Assembly: GCA_016463105.1 (NCBI GenBank)
Contig: JAEMRY010000017.1
Span: 1-21,969 of the forward strand
Origin: Ilumatobacteraceae bacterium
GTDB taxonomy: Bacteria; Actinomycetota; Acidimicrobiia; Acidimicrobiales; Ilumatobacteraceae
DNA length: 21,969 bases
Direction: 5' to 3'
In this document: positions 7,258 through 15,773 of the stretch, one piece after another
Layout of the letters: every line of letters begins with the position of its first letter
Position numbering within the stretch: the first letter of the stretch is position 1
Position numbers and translations under genes: made by a program
The notes under the pieces: model-generated
Told to the model about the DNA's origin: nothing
What the model saw: only the letters and a program-made list of their open reading frames with translations
The model's database searches: none

Positions 7258-10209
7258 TCAGCCACCAACTAAAGATATCGCTTGGCTAATTAAGGCTCGA
7301 GCCTCTGCAAGTTTTTGCTGATACAACGCGAAGTCTGGTGGTGTACTTCCGAGAGCGGCGTCGGCTTGAGCAAACAAATCTTCGGCTTTCGCGAGAAGTG
7401 CAGCAGGAGTATCTAGAGCAGTGCTACCACCAGAACTACTTGAAGGAACAGTTGTCGCGCTTGAAGAACCACCGGTTGAAGTATCTTCAAGCGGCACAGA
7501 TGACCCGTCATCCACACGATCTCCAAGGTTTTTGTTGAATCCTGGAAACAATTTAGCAATCGCCTCAGTTAAACCATCGGCAAGAACAACCTTATTGTTA
7601 TACGAGGCAAGAAATTTGCGGACGAATATTTGTTTCGCGGTTGGATCATCAGGACGAACAAATAGCGGTCGCACGTAGACCAGACCTTTGCCGATGCTGA
7701 CAATTTGCAAGTCGCCAAAAATTACTCTTGAACCTCGTTGGTCTAGCAAAGTGATCTGCTGCGAGACTGCTGGATCGCTGCCAATTTCTGCTGCGATCGT
7801 TGCAGGACCTTCTGGCAATGGGTCTCCAACTTTGTAAACGGTTAGTTGACCATATGTTTTCGGATCACTTGATACGACCATGAATGCTCGCAATTCTTTT
7901 CGAGCGTTGTCGGCAGAAAATGGAACAAACGGACGCAACATTGAAAACACACCAGTTTTTGCTTCGCTACTTGGGGCGTGAAACATGGTGTAATACGGCT
8001 CAAACCTTGCAACGCTGGCATCACGAACATCGCCCGTATTAATTGAATTCAAATCAGTGGTGAGACCACCCGCAACTGCACCGCTGACACCTTCTGGTTC
8101 GGTCGCCGGGGCCTGAGCAACACTCCACGCCGCATTGCGATTAAAGAACATCGTTGCGTCGTCGAACTGATATCGACCATAGGTGTTGGTTTGCACACGA
8201 AATAAATCTTCTGGATATCGGAAGTGGTCGACAAGTTCTTTTGGTGCCGCCGAAACTGGCGTAAATAAGTTTGGATAAACCGATTGCCAAGTCGCAACTA
8301 TTGGATCTTTTTTATCAACAACATAAAACTTCATCGAGCCGTCATAAGCATTAACAACAATTTTTACACTATTGCGAACATAGTTGAAGTCAGTATTTAA
8401 ACCGCTGCCAACAGACAGTTGATCAATATTTGCTCGCTGCGCATACGGATATCGGTTTGTCGTCGTGAACGCATCTAATACCCACATCACTTTTCCACCG
8501 ACTACCACCGGGTATGGATCTGCGTCGAGTTTTAGAAATGGTGCGATTTTTGCTGCTCGCTCATGAATATTTCTAATAAATAAAATTTGTGACTCTGGCT
8601 TAATTAGACCAGACCCAAACAAGTTGTACTCACCAAAATGCACAGCAAATGCGGCACGGCGCACAAGAGATGACAGTTGAACACCGCCCTTGCCGGCAAA
8701 ATTGCTTGCCTTGGTATCTGCACATGCCTGCTCTGCCTCGCGACTATTAACCAACGCATACGAGTCGAGACCTTCACCGAAATATAATTCGGGCTGTTGC
8801 ACATCAAGTGCCATATAGATCGGCCGACCGTCAACAGTTACTTTGCTGGCAGGTGCAACTACGAGTCCGCAGCCATGTGTATACAGAAGATGTCGCGAAA
8901 CCCAAGTGCGGTTTGGAATACCGGCAGTATTTAGTTCGCGGGCAGCAACCAAAACTTGTTGAACACGTCCATCAATGTCATAGCGATCAACATCTAGATC
9001 ACGAATCGCATAATAAGAAGTCTGACCTTCGTCTAAAACAAATCGGTCGCGCATTTGCAACGGGTCAAGCTGACGAACGTCACGCAAAGGTTCGACGTCG
9101 GCAGAAACTTCATCCGCACTGATCGCAGAGAACTTCACGTCAACTTGCTTCACATCACTAAGGCCCATTGCGTTCTTCGTCGCAGTCAAGTTGCGATCAA
9201 TATATGGAAGCTCTTTCGTGCTGACGTTTGGCTGAACCGAGAACCGTTGCACAAGTGACGGATAGATCGCTCCTGCAACTATTGCTACGACAATCCAAAG
9301 AATCGTTGCAAGAACCGGCAAGCGCCAACCCTTTTGCAAAACGTTCCACAAAAACAATCCCGCGACAGCAACTGAAACCAGAATCATCAAACTTGTAGCT
9401 GGAAGTTGCGCGGTTACGTCTGTATATGTTGCACCTTGCACTACTCCACGTGTTGAGCGAGTTAACTCAAATCGACCAAACCAATATGAGACCGCACGCG
9501 AAATTGCAATCAATGCGAATAAAACAGAAAGGTGTGCTTTGGCTTGCGGTGTTACGTGACGACCTTGCACCTGAAACTGAATCGAACCATTGACATAATG
9601 AATCATCGTTGTAACGAGAGTGATTAAAACAAGTGCCGCTAATGACCAACTAACTAAAAACTCAAGAAATGGCAAGCGAAATATATAGAAACTTAAATCT
9701 CGAGAAAACAGCGGATCTTTGATTCCGAAGGCTTGAGAATGGCGAAATAACTGCCAGTCTTGCCATTGCGCGGTTGCGGGCAAACCTACAAACAGCCCGA
9801 GCACTATAGAAATAGCCGACCGCACTAGCCACTGACGTTTTGCAACTAGTTGTCGATAGCCGGCAAGTGCTCGTTGCTCTATTGAAACTGGCAAATCATC
9901 TGGCGCCAGACGATCGGCGAGCCAAAGATTCAACATCATTACCGCGGCAAAAATCAAAACAAAAACAGCGGCGAGCGTAATTTTCGTTGTTAGAACGCCC
10001 CAAAAAATATCTGTCCGACCAAGTACATCAAACCAAAGCACATCAACATAAAAACCTGAGAGACTTCGCGCAGAGATTCCGCCGATTACAAAAACTGCAA
10101 GAATCGCCGACCAAACAGCGCGACCTTTTTTAAATGAATTCAGACGAAATCCACCACCAGGTGGGCGTCGATTACGTGGTGAACGAGGTAGGTCGGAGGG
10201 GTTCCGCAC
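7258..10209 (-). CDS. UPF0182-family integral membrane protein
   Basis: A 983-residue member of UPF0182, a family of unknown function widespread in Actinobacteria and also found in some cyanobacteria and Firmicutes. About seven membrane helices occupy the first third (starting near residues 33, 76, 128, 180, 225, 272 and 296). A large, probably extracytoplasmic domain follows, with typical family segments such as YIDRNLTATKNAMGL and RFEPYYTMFHAP. The C-terminus has a Ser/Thr/Gly-rich linker (about 895-925) and a short helical Ala-rich tail. The start codon is GTG; no ATG gives a better N-terminus, and the basic N-terminal stretch before helix 1 is normal for the family. It lies 10 bases downstream of the DivIVA-like gene and in the same transcription unit as the PDZ/Lon protease, an association also known from mycobacteria. 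Family membership is certain; the function is not known. Confidence 0.93.
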   Translation of the reverse strand: MRNPSDLPRSPRNRRPPGGGFRLNSFKKGRAVWSAILAVFVIGGISARSLSGFYVDVLWFDVLGRTDIFWGVLTTKITLAAVFVLIFAAVMMLNLWLADRLAPDDLPVSIEQRALAGYRQLVAKRQWLVRSAISIVLGLFVGLPATAQWQDWQLFRHSQAFGIKDPLFSRDLSFYIFRLPFLEFLVSWSLAALVLITLVTTMIHYVNGSIQFQVQGRHVTPQAKAHLSVLFALIAISRAVSYWFGRFELTRSTRGVVQGATYTDVTAQLPATSLMILVSVAVAGLFLWNVLQKGWRLPVLATILWIVVAIVAGAIYPSLVQRFSVQPNVSTKELPYIDRNLTATKNAMGLSDVKQVDVKFSAISADEVSADVEPLRDVRQLDPLQMRDRFVLDEGQTSYYAIRDLDVDRYDIDGRVQQVLVAARELNTAGIPNRTWVSRHLLYTHGCGLVVAPASKVTVDGRPIYMALDVQQPELYFGEGLDSYALVNSREAEQACADTKASNFAGKGGVQLSSLVRRAAFAVHFGEYNLFGSGLIKPESQILFIRNIHERAAKIAPFLKLDADPYPVVVGGKVMWVLDAFTTTNRYPYAQRANIDQLSVGSGLNTDFNYVRNSVKIVVNAYDGSMKFYVVDKKDPIVATWQSVYPNLFTPVSAAPKELVDHFRYPEDLFRVQTNTYGRYQFDDATMFFNRNAAWSVAQAPATEPEGVSGAVAGGLTTDLNSINTGDVRDASVARFEPYYTMFHAPSSEAKTGVFSMLRPFVPFSADNARKELRAFMVVSSDPKTYGQLTVYKVGDPLPEGPATIAAEIGSDPAVSQQITLLDQRGSRVIFGDLQIVSIGKGLVYVRPLFVRPDDPTAKQIFVRKFLASYNNKVVLADGLTEAIAKLFPGFNKNLGDRVDDGSSVPLEDTSTGGSSSATTVPSSSSGGSTALDTPAALLAKAEDLFAQADAALGSTPPDFALYQQKLAEARALISQAISLVGG

Positions 10210-10219
10210 GAATGAAAGA

Positions 10220-12118
10220 CTAGCGGGTAGCTGGAACTACAAGACAGCGACATCCAGAATGAATTACCGGATGTTCGTGACCAGTAGGAAAGTTTTCACC
10301 TCGTGCAATTGCTCCCGCGAGTGAATTATCTTCGGCATCTGCACACGGTGGACCATTCGGATCAACCATCCAACAAACTTTTGTGCCAGCATCAAGAACT
10401 AGATAGGCGCCACGACTGTAAGCGAGCCGAGTGACATCTCCGACAAGTTTGTCGACTTGTTGCATTTTCCATTCGCGATAAACAGTGCGAATCAAACTTG
10501 ACATTTCATTGCTGTCACCAGCACTCTTCTCTGCACATTTCTGAATCCGAGTGCGAAGCGGAAGCACGATCTCATCTGCCAGTTTCTTTGACATCACCTG
10601 CATCACTGCCGTGTTGCTAATTTTTTTTCTCAAGTCGGCTTTAAGACTTTTTGAGAGCGATTGAGCGCCAGCCATTGCGGCTTCAATCAAGTCTTTGCTC
10701 GTGGCTTCAACAAAAGATTGCACGTGACTATCAAAAGTTGGCAACACTTTCTCTAGAGCAACCTGGGCTTTTTTGCTCTGCAGATAATTAAGCATTGCAT
10801 TTTCTTCATCGGCAAGAACTCGCTTTAGTTTCTTGGCTAAAACTTCAATCATCGGAGTAAGCGCATCGTCACGCTTACTAAAAATTTGGGCATCGGGCTT
10901 TGCTGAAACTGGTGCTTTGCGAGGTTCAACAACTGATGGCGAAGCCTTCATCGGTTGTTTTGCAATTGGTTCGACTTGCTTGACTGAACCAGCCACAGAA
11001 TCTGCGCCAGCTTTGCGCAATTTTGCAAAAAGATCATCAACGCTAGAATTTTTTGGATTAACTACTGCAGGTTTCTCGGCAACTGGTAACTCTAAAACTG
11101 GCGCATCTGAAACTGGCGCATCAGTTGATGGATGCAAACGCCGTGAGGTTCTGCCAAAGAGTTGAACGACTTTTGCACGATGACCATCATCTGGTTCTAG
11201 ATCTGCTTCTGGCTGGATCTCTGGTTTTACTTCTTGCCGCATCACTGGCTGCACTTTTTCTTCAACAACTGCTGTTTCTATATTCGGCTCTACAACTTTC
11301 TCACGTTCTAATACTTCGACCGGCATCGCAATACTTTCGTCAACTGGCAAAGTTGTGATATCAGCAACTACTGGCACCGACTCATCATCTTCAAATTTCT
11401 CTCGATCAAATTGGACAACATTTTTGATCGTGCTATCTATGACACCTTCTGGAAGTGCCCGTGTCAATTCGTCGGCTGCGTCATCGAATTCACTCAAATC
11501 ACCCATGACATCGTTGGCTGCCAGACGCGCACGCTCAAACGCCGACATCAACCTGTCACGGTCACGGACCAATTGTTCGATTTGTTGTTTCGCGAGTTCG
11601 CGACGCCTTGCAAGTTCTGACAACATCTTTTCGCGATACGCGCGCGCTTCGTTGACCATTTCACGCCCTTGCTGTTTGGCAAGTTCAATTTCTGATTCGC
11701 TATCAGTGACAGCATCGCTGCGACGCCTTGACACTTCGATTTCGGCTTCTTCACGCAATCTCGCACTTTCTGCAGTTGCTTCGCGCACTAAACGTTCTGC
11801 CGATTCGGCACCACGTGCTCGCATTTGCTGTGCTGCTTCGCGGGCCACCGAAAGTACGCGAGCAGTTTCTTCACCGAGCAGAGTTGTCACTGTTGCCTCG
11901 TCAAGAACACCAGGATCTGACAAACCACGAGTTTGCATTGCGCGCATTTCGCTTTCTAAAAATCTTTCGCGTTCTTGCAACCGGGCTAACTCAGCAGAAA
12001 CCATCCTCAAAAAATCTCGAACCTCGCCTTGGTCATAGCCGCGACGCTCAACATTGAATTGAGCCGATCCGACCGCCGCAGGTGACGACGGGTCAGGGCG
12101 CGAGAAGGTAATCGCCAT
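10220..12118 (-). CDS. DivIVA-domain coiled-coil protein with C-terminal phage Mu gpF-like Cys/His motif
   Basis: A 632-residue multidomain protein. Residues 19-60 match the DivIVA/Wag31 N-terminal domain (F21, RRGYD at 25-29, then EVRDFL), which binds curved membrane at poles and septa. A long charged coiled coil follows (about 38-205). Residues 230-420 are acidic and Pro/Val-rich and look disordered. Residues 425-580 are helical. The last 55 residues contain C582, C592, H614, H616, H620 and the ending HSGCRC (C623, C625), a pattern resembling the zinc-binding-like tail of the phage Mu gpF / SPP1 gp7 minor head protein family (CxxC...HPxCRC). Fusion of a polar scaffold to such a tail is unusual. 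It starts 20 bases after the Lon-like protease stop and may have its own weak -10 (TATTCT, 12125-12130). The DivIVA call is firm; the C-terminal relationship is motif-based. Confidence 0.85.
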   Translation of the reverse strand: MAITFSRPDPSSPAAVGSAQFNVERRGYDQGEVRDFLRMVSAELARLQERERFLESEMRAMQTRGLSDPGVLDEATVTTLLGEETARVLSVAREAAQQMRARGAESAERLVREATAESARLREEAEIEVSRRRSDAVTDSESEIELAKQQGREMVNEARAYREKMLSELARRRELAKQQIEQLVRDRDRLMSAFERARLAANDVMGDLSEFDDAADELTRALPEGVIDSTIKNVVQFDREKFEDDESVPVVADITTLPVDESIAMPVEVLEREKVVEPNIETAVVEEKVQPVMRQEVKPEIQPEADLEPDDGHRAKVVQLFGRTSRRLHPSTDAPVSDAPVLELPVAEKPAVVNPKNSSVDDLFAKLRKAGADSVAGSVKQVEPIAKQPMKASPSVVEPRKAPVSAKPDAQIFSKRDDALTPMIEVLAKKLKRVLADEENAMLNYLQSKKAQVALEKVLPTFDSHVQSFVEATSKDLIEAAMAGAQSLSKSLKADLRKKISNTAVMQVMSKKLADEIVLPLRTRIQKCAEKSAGDSNEMSSLIRTVYREWKMQQVDKLVGDVTRLAYSRGAYLVLDAGTKVCWMVDPNGPPCADAEDNSLAGAIARGENFPTGHEHPVIHSGCRCLVVPATR

Positions 12119-12138
12119 GTATTAAGAATAAACCGTTA

Positions 12139-13347
12139 TCAGAGCTCAATCGCGTCTTTAGAAATATCACTACCACCGATTTTTTTCAAATACGCCAGTG
12201 CTTCGCTGAGATCGGCAACTGGAACAATCAATAGACCTTTGCCCGCAACTCGCTTCGCAGCGGCAATTTCTTCTTTTGTTTGGGCACTTGGAACAAAAAA
12301 CACTTTTGCCCCTGAGGCTTTAACTGCAACAGTTTTCTGGCGCAAGGCACCAATCGCTCCAACGGTTTCATCTCCGTCAATCGTGCCAGTTGCGGCAACT
12401 TTTATTCCACCAGTGAGTTCGCCAGGAGTTAATTCGTCAATCAAAGCAAGCGTGAATGCAAGACCCGCTGATGGTCCACCAATTAAGTCAGTGTTGATAC
12501 CAACTTCAAACGGCAACTTAACTTTTCGAGTGTCTGCCGGCCATACTCCGATGATTGTGCGGTTTGGGTCATCGGGGCTGACCATCAGTTCAACCTTTTT
12601 TGTAACCGTCTCAGAAGAGTTGAGCGGCTTGACCGTTATTTCAACAACTTCGCCCGGCGAATAATCAGCCATCAATGGCAACAAGTCTGACAAAGTCGGA
12701 ATCTTTATACCATCAAAAGCAATTACGGTGTCGCCGAGTTTCAACTGCAAGCAAGCACTCAACGGGCGTGGAATTTTATCGCAGACTAATTGTTCAATAA
12801 TTAATTCACCATAACTAATTGAGACTTCGTATCCCAGGCGATTTAGTGCAACATATTCTGCAATTTGTTTTGCGGTCGCCATTGCTTCGAATCCAAGTCG
12901 TTGTTGTTCGCCTGGGGTTGTCGTGCCAAATTTTTTATCACGATCTAAAACGTCTACGTCTGGATCAACAACGCCAATTACTGCGTCAAGTGCGCTCAAC
13001 TTTGATCCATATGCGGTAACAAATAAAATCGGCGATGATGTCTTGTAACGGTCGGCAAGTTGAAGCGCTGCTTCATCAAACGACAATCGCGATGCAACCT
13101 GCTCTGCCGATCCTGGTGCAACTTCCCAATAATTGACTCGAACCAACGCAGAAATAATTATTGCTCCGGTAACTAGCCACACGATCGTGAGCATCGGCAA
13201 CGCCCACCACATGTTGCGGTGACGCGGTGCGATCACCGTTTCCTGCTCGCCAGACACGAGTGGCGATACGATAGAAGGAGTCGTGGTTGTGTCGATACTC
13301 ATGTCACTCACCGTCTTTGATGTTACGGTCAGGTCTACTGCAATCAT
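12139..13347 (-). CDS. Membrane-anchored PDZ/Lon-like serine protease (YlbL type)
   Basis: A 402-residue protein with a single N-terminal membrane helix (about 47-69), a juxtamembrane region, a PDZ-like domain (about 195-255, KLGDTVIAFDGIKI) and a C-terminal Lon (S16) proteolytic domain. The catalytic dyad is visible: S293 in IGGPSAGLAF and K338 in LRQKTVAVKASG, the latter preceded by GAIGAL. The fold should act outside the membrane on envelope or secreted substrates. It heads the minus-strand block followed by the DivIVA-like and UPF0182 genes; in other Actinobacteria this protease type neighbours UPF0182. An alternative start is M16 (13300-13302), which has a Shine-Dalgarno-like GGTGAG at 13307-13312. 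The 15 residues upstream of it are not obviously conserved, so the true protein may be 387 residues. Confidence 0.9.
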   Translation of the reverse strand: MIAVDLTVTSKTVSDMSIDTTTTPSIVSPLVSGEQETVIAPRHRNMWWALPMLTIVWLVTGAIIISALVRVNYWEVAPGSAEQVASRLSFDEAALQLADRYKTSSPILFVTAYGSKLSALDAVIGVVDPDVDVLDRDKKFGTTTPGEQQRLGFEAMATAKQIAEYVALNRLGYEVSISYGELIIEQLVCDKIPRPLSACLQLKLGDTVIAFDGIKIPTLSDLLPLMADYSPGEVVEITVKPLNSSETVTKKVELMVSPDDPNRTIIGVWPADTRKVKLPFEVGINTDLIGGPSAGLAFTLALIDELTPGELTGGIKVAATGTIDGDETVGAIGALRQKTVAVKASGAKVFFVPSAQTKEEIAAAKRVAGKGLLIVPVADLSEALAYLKKIGGSDISKDAIEL

Positions 13348-13422
13348 CGTGCTGAGCCTGATTACGTTTTGGCTCGCAACCAGAAATCGCGTCCATAATA
13401 AATCCCAACCTTTGGCTGTTCG

Positions 13423-13431
13423 TGTGGATAA
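13423..13431 (-). promoter_or_regulatory. Perfect DnaA-box match in the divergent intergenic region
   Basis: The minus strand reads TTATCCACA, identical to the consensus DnaA box. It lies 14 bases upstream of the TATACT -10 box and would overlap its -35 position. Only one copy is present and no AT-rich unwinding element or dnaA/dnaN gene is nearby, so this is not an origin. It may be a regulatory DnaA site or a chance match. Confidence 0.35.
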
Positions 13432-13445
13432 TCAACGCACTAATT

Positions 13446-13451
13446 TATACT
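13446..13451 (+). promoter_or_regulatory. Candidate -10 box of the legionaminic acid operon
   Basis: TATACT, one mismatch from TATAAT, lies 8 bases before the ATG at 13460. The start of transcription would then fall within a few bases of the start codon, giving a leaderless transcript as is common in Actinobacteria. The hexamer 17 bp upstream (TGTGGA) is a poor -35 and overlaps the DnaA box. As the only strong plus-strand -10 in this 112-bp gap, it is the most likely promoter for the operon. Confidence 0.5.
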
Positions 13452-13459
13452 CGCCGACA

Positions 13460-13594
13460 ATGACCACGCAGCACATTCGCACTTTTGGACTTATCGGGCT
13501 TACCAGCATCGTCACCGGATTGGTAGTGGCAGTGTCTATTTCGGTGATGGCCGCCGTTGTCGTCTCTGCGATAAACCGTTTGATAGGTCAATAA
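13460..13594 (+). CDS. 44-residue single-helix membrane peptide
   Basis: A small open frame encoding a short polar start (MTTQHIRTFG) and one hydrophobic helix covering about residues 9-38, ending NRLIGQ. No family is recognised. The ATG at 13460 is preferred over the in-frame start at 13283 because the longer version runs antisense through the protease gene, and because a TATACT -10 lies just upstream of 13460, suggesting a leaderless start. The stop is only 3 bases before legB, so it would be the first gene of the operon. It could be a real membrane microprotein, a leader peptide that couples translation into legB, or a chance hydrophobic frame. Conservation upstream of legB in relatives would decide. 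Confidence 0.5.
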   Translation: MTTQHIRTFGLIGLTSIVTGLVVAVSISVMAAVVVSAINRLIGQ

Positions 13595-13597
13595 CCA

Positions 13598-14590
13598 ATG
13601 AAAGTTCTTGTAACTGGCGCTGATGGTTTCATCGGATCCCACCTTGTAGAGGCACTCGTCAAACGAGGTCACAAAGTACGAGCGTTCGTTTTATACAACT
13701 CATTTAACTCATGGGGTTGGCTTGACGATGTTGATCCAGCGATTCGCGAGAGTATTGATATTTTCGCCGGAGATATCCGCGACCCGCACGGTGTCGACAA
13801 TGCCGTTTCGGGCCAAGACGTTGTATTGAATTTGGCTGCACTGATCGCAATTCCATATTCGTATCACTCGCCCGACACATATATAGATACGAATGTCAAA
13901 GGCACTTTAAATGTGTTGCAGGCAGCCCGCCGACACTCAGTGACAAGAATTATTCAGACATCGACGAGTGAGGTTTACGGAACTGCTCAATATATTCCAA
14001 TTGATGAGAAACATCCTTTGCATCCACAATCGCCATATGCGGCAACAAAAGTTGGTGCAGATCAACTCGCATTAAGTTTTCATGCGTCATTCGGTTTGCC
14101 AGTTGGAATTCTTAGACCCTTCAACACTTATGGTCCTCGACAATCAGCAAGAGCAGTTATCCCAACAATTATTAGTCAACTTGCAACAAATCGCGAAGTA
14201 AAACTTGGGTCACTATCACCGACACGAGACTTCACTTTTGTTGAAGATACGACAGCGGGTTTTATTGCCGCAGCCGAGAGTGATGCAATCATCGGTGAAA
14301 CAATAAATATAGGTAGTGGCTTTGAAATATCGGTTGGAGATACTGCCAAAACGATTGCCAAACTTATGAAAATTGATTTGAAACTTACCAATGACAAGCA
14401 ACGCGAACGGCCTGAAAATTCTGAAGTAGAACGACTTCATGCTTCAATCGACAAGGCAGGCAAACTGCTCAAATGGCAACCATCATTAGTTGGTTTAGAC
14501 GGATTCAAAGTTGGATTGCAGCGAACGATTGAATGGTTCTCAAACCCCACCAATCTTTCGCGTTACAAGGCAGATCGTTACAACCTTTAA
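13598..14590 (+). CDS. legB: LegB-like NDP-hexosamine 4,6-dehydratase (extended SDR)
   Basis: A 330-residue extended short-chain dehydrogenase/reductase expected to convert GDP-N-acetylglucosamine to the 4-keto-6-deoxy sugar, the committed step of GDP-linked legionaminic acid synthesis. The NAD motif TGADGFIGSH is at residues 6-15, and the catalytic YxxxK is Y147-K151 with the preceding TSTSEVYG (121-128) of dehydratases. The N-terminal stretch YNSFNSWGWLDD (33-44) is characteristic of LegB (Campylobacter Cj1319 type) as I remember it. It is followed 4 bases later by LegC and is the first enzyme of a complete leg/ptm operon. UDP-GlcNAc 4,6-dehydratases such as PseB belong to another SDR branch and look different at these motifs. 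GDP rather than UDP as carrier is inferred from the downstream ptmE. Confidence 0.9.
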   Translation: MKVLVTGADGFIGSHLVEALVKRGHKVRAFVLYNSFNSWGWLDDVDPAIRESIDIFAGDIRDPHGVDNAVSGQDVVLNLAALIAIPYSYHSPDTYIDTNVKGTLNVLQAARRHSVTRIIQTSTSEVYGTAQYIPIDEKHPLHPQSPYAATKVGADQLALSFHASFGLPVGILRPFNTYGPRQSARAVIPTIISQLATNREVKLGSLSPTRDFTFVEDTTAGFIAAAESDAIIGETINIGSGFEISVGDTAKTIAKLMKIDLKLTNDKQRERPENSEVERLHASIDKAGKLLKWQPSLVGLDGFKVGLQRTIEWFSNPTNLSRYKADRYNL

Positions 14591-14594
14591 TTAG

Positions 14595-15773
14595 ATGACG
14601 ACTCACGATTTGCCAACACAAGAATTTCTTGAAGTGCTTACTTCGGTACTTGGTCGGGTTGAAAACTCAACGATTGCTCTTCATGAACCAGATATTGGTA
14701 CGCACGAGCACAAAATAGTTGCCGAGTGTCTTTCGTCTGGCTGGGTGTCATCAGTTGGGGCTTTTATAACTCAGTTCGAAAAAGAACTTTCAAAAATAAC
14801 TGGTGCAAAATATGTCGTCGCAACAGTCAATGGAACTGCAGCACTTCACCTCGCTTTGCACTCAGTCGGAGTCAAACCCGGCGATGAAGTAATTATTCCG
14901 ACATTAAGTTTTGTTGCCACCGCCAACGCGGTTGCCCATTGTGGTGCTATTCCTCATTTTGCTGATAGCAACACAGACACACTCGGAATGGACCCGACTG
15001 CATTACGAAAACATCTTGCAGCAATAACCAGCAAACGCGGCCCCGATCTCTTGAACACAAAAACTGGGCGGAGAATAAGCGCAATCGTGCCAATGCACAC
15101 ATTCGGACACCCAACTCAAATCAAAGAACTGGTTTTAGTTGCTGACGAATTTGGTCTGCCGATAGTCGAAGATGCAGCAGAATCACTTGGTAGTTACGTC
15201 GGCGATAAACACACTGGAACATTCGGACGGTGCGGCACTTTGAGCTTTAACGGAAATAAGACGATCACAACCGGTGGTGGCGGAGCAATTCTTACTAACG
15301 ATGAATCTCTCGCAGCCAGAGTTCGCCATCTTGCAACTACCGCGAAAATTTCTCACGACTACGAATATGTTCATGATTTAACCGCTTGGAACTACCGTAT
15401 GCCGAATCTCAATGCCGCCTTGGGTTGTGCACAGCTCGACCGTCTCGCTGAATTTCTGAAACATAAACGAAATCTTGCTCACAAATACGATGAAGCACTA
15501 AAAGATGCAAAGTTTTTAAAATTTGTTAGCGAACCGCGCGGAACAACATCAAATTATTGGCTAAATACTGTCCGCCTCGTGGTGCCAAATCTACAAACTC
15601 GCAATGAACTACTCACTGGCGCAAGATCGCGCGGTTACTTATGTCGACCAGCATGGAATCTGCTTCATCAACTTCCGATGTACGAGCAATCACCTCGCGC
15701 AGAATTGCCTGTTGCACAACTTCTTGTTGACTCTCTGATAAATGTACCGAGTAGCGCAAACTTAGGATCATGA
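14595..15773 (+). CDS. legC: LegC-like sugar 4-aminotransferase
   Basis: A 392-residue PLP-dependent DegT-family aminotransferase expected to add the C4 amine to the 4-keto sugar made by LegB, using glutamate. NGTAAL (79-84), VEDAAESLG (191-199) and FNGNKTITTGGGG (218-230) give the cofactor phosphate site, the pyridine-contacting D193 and the Schiff-base lysine K222. The N-terminal extension of about 25 residues before IALHEPDIG, ending in the GWVSSVG segment, is typical of LegC (NeuC/NeuB-associated aminotransferases). Its gene follows legB by 4 bases without a visible Shine-Dalgarno, and its stop overlaps the legG start as ATGA. It shares only the family fold with the KdnA-like aminotransferase in region 1; the motif around the lysine differs (GNKTITT versus FAKTMTT). 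Confidence 0.9.
   Translation: MTTHDLPTQEFLEVLTSVLGRVENSTIALHEPDIGTHEHKIVAECLSSGWVSSVGAFITQFEKELSKITGAKYVVATVNGTAALHLALHSVGVKPGDEVIIPTLSFVATANAVAHCGAIPHFADSNTDTLGMDPTALRKHLAAITSKRGPDLLNTKTGRRISAIVPMHTFGHPTQIKELVLVADEFGLPIVEDAAESLGSYVGDKHTGTFGRCGTLSFNGNKTITTGGGGAILTNDESLAARVRHLATTAKISHDYEYVHDLTAWNYRMPNLNAALGCAQLDRLAEFLKHKRNLAHKYDEALKDAKFLKFVSEPRGTTSNYWLNTVRLVVPNLQTRNELLTGARSRGYLCRPAWNLLHQLPMYEQSPRAELPVAQLLVDSLINVPSSANLGS

Noticed and set aside
11355..12038. A 227-codon plus-strand open frame inside the DivIVA-like gene
   Set aside because: It is the antisense shadow of the coiled-coil coding region; its product is a biased Ser/Arg-rich sequence without domains, and the minus-strand gene has clear domain matches.
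13423..13431. The DnaA box as evidence for a replication origin
   Set aside because: Only one perfect box, no cluster, no AT-rich unwinding region and no dnaA, dnaN or parAB nearby.
13283..13459. N-terminal extension of the 44-residue membrane peptide to an upstream ATG
   Set aside because: The extension runs antisense through the start of the PDZ/Lon protease gene, while a better promoter-start arrangement lies at 13446-13460.
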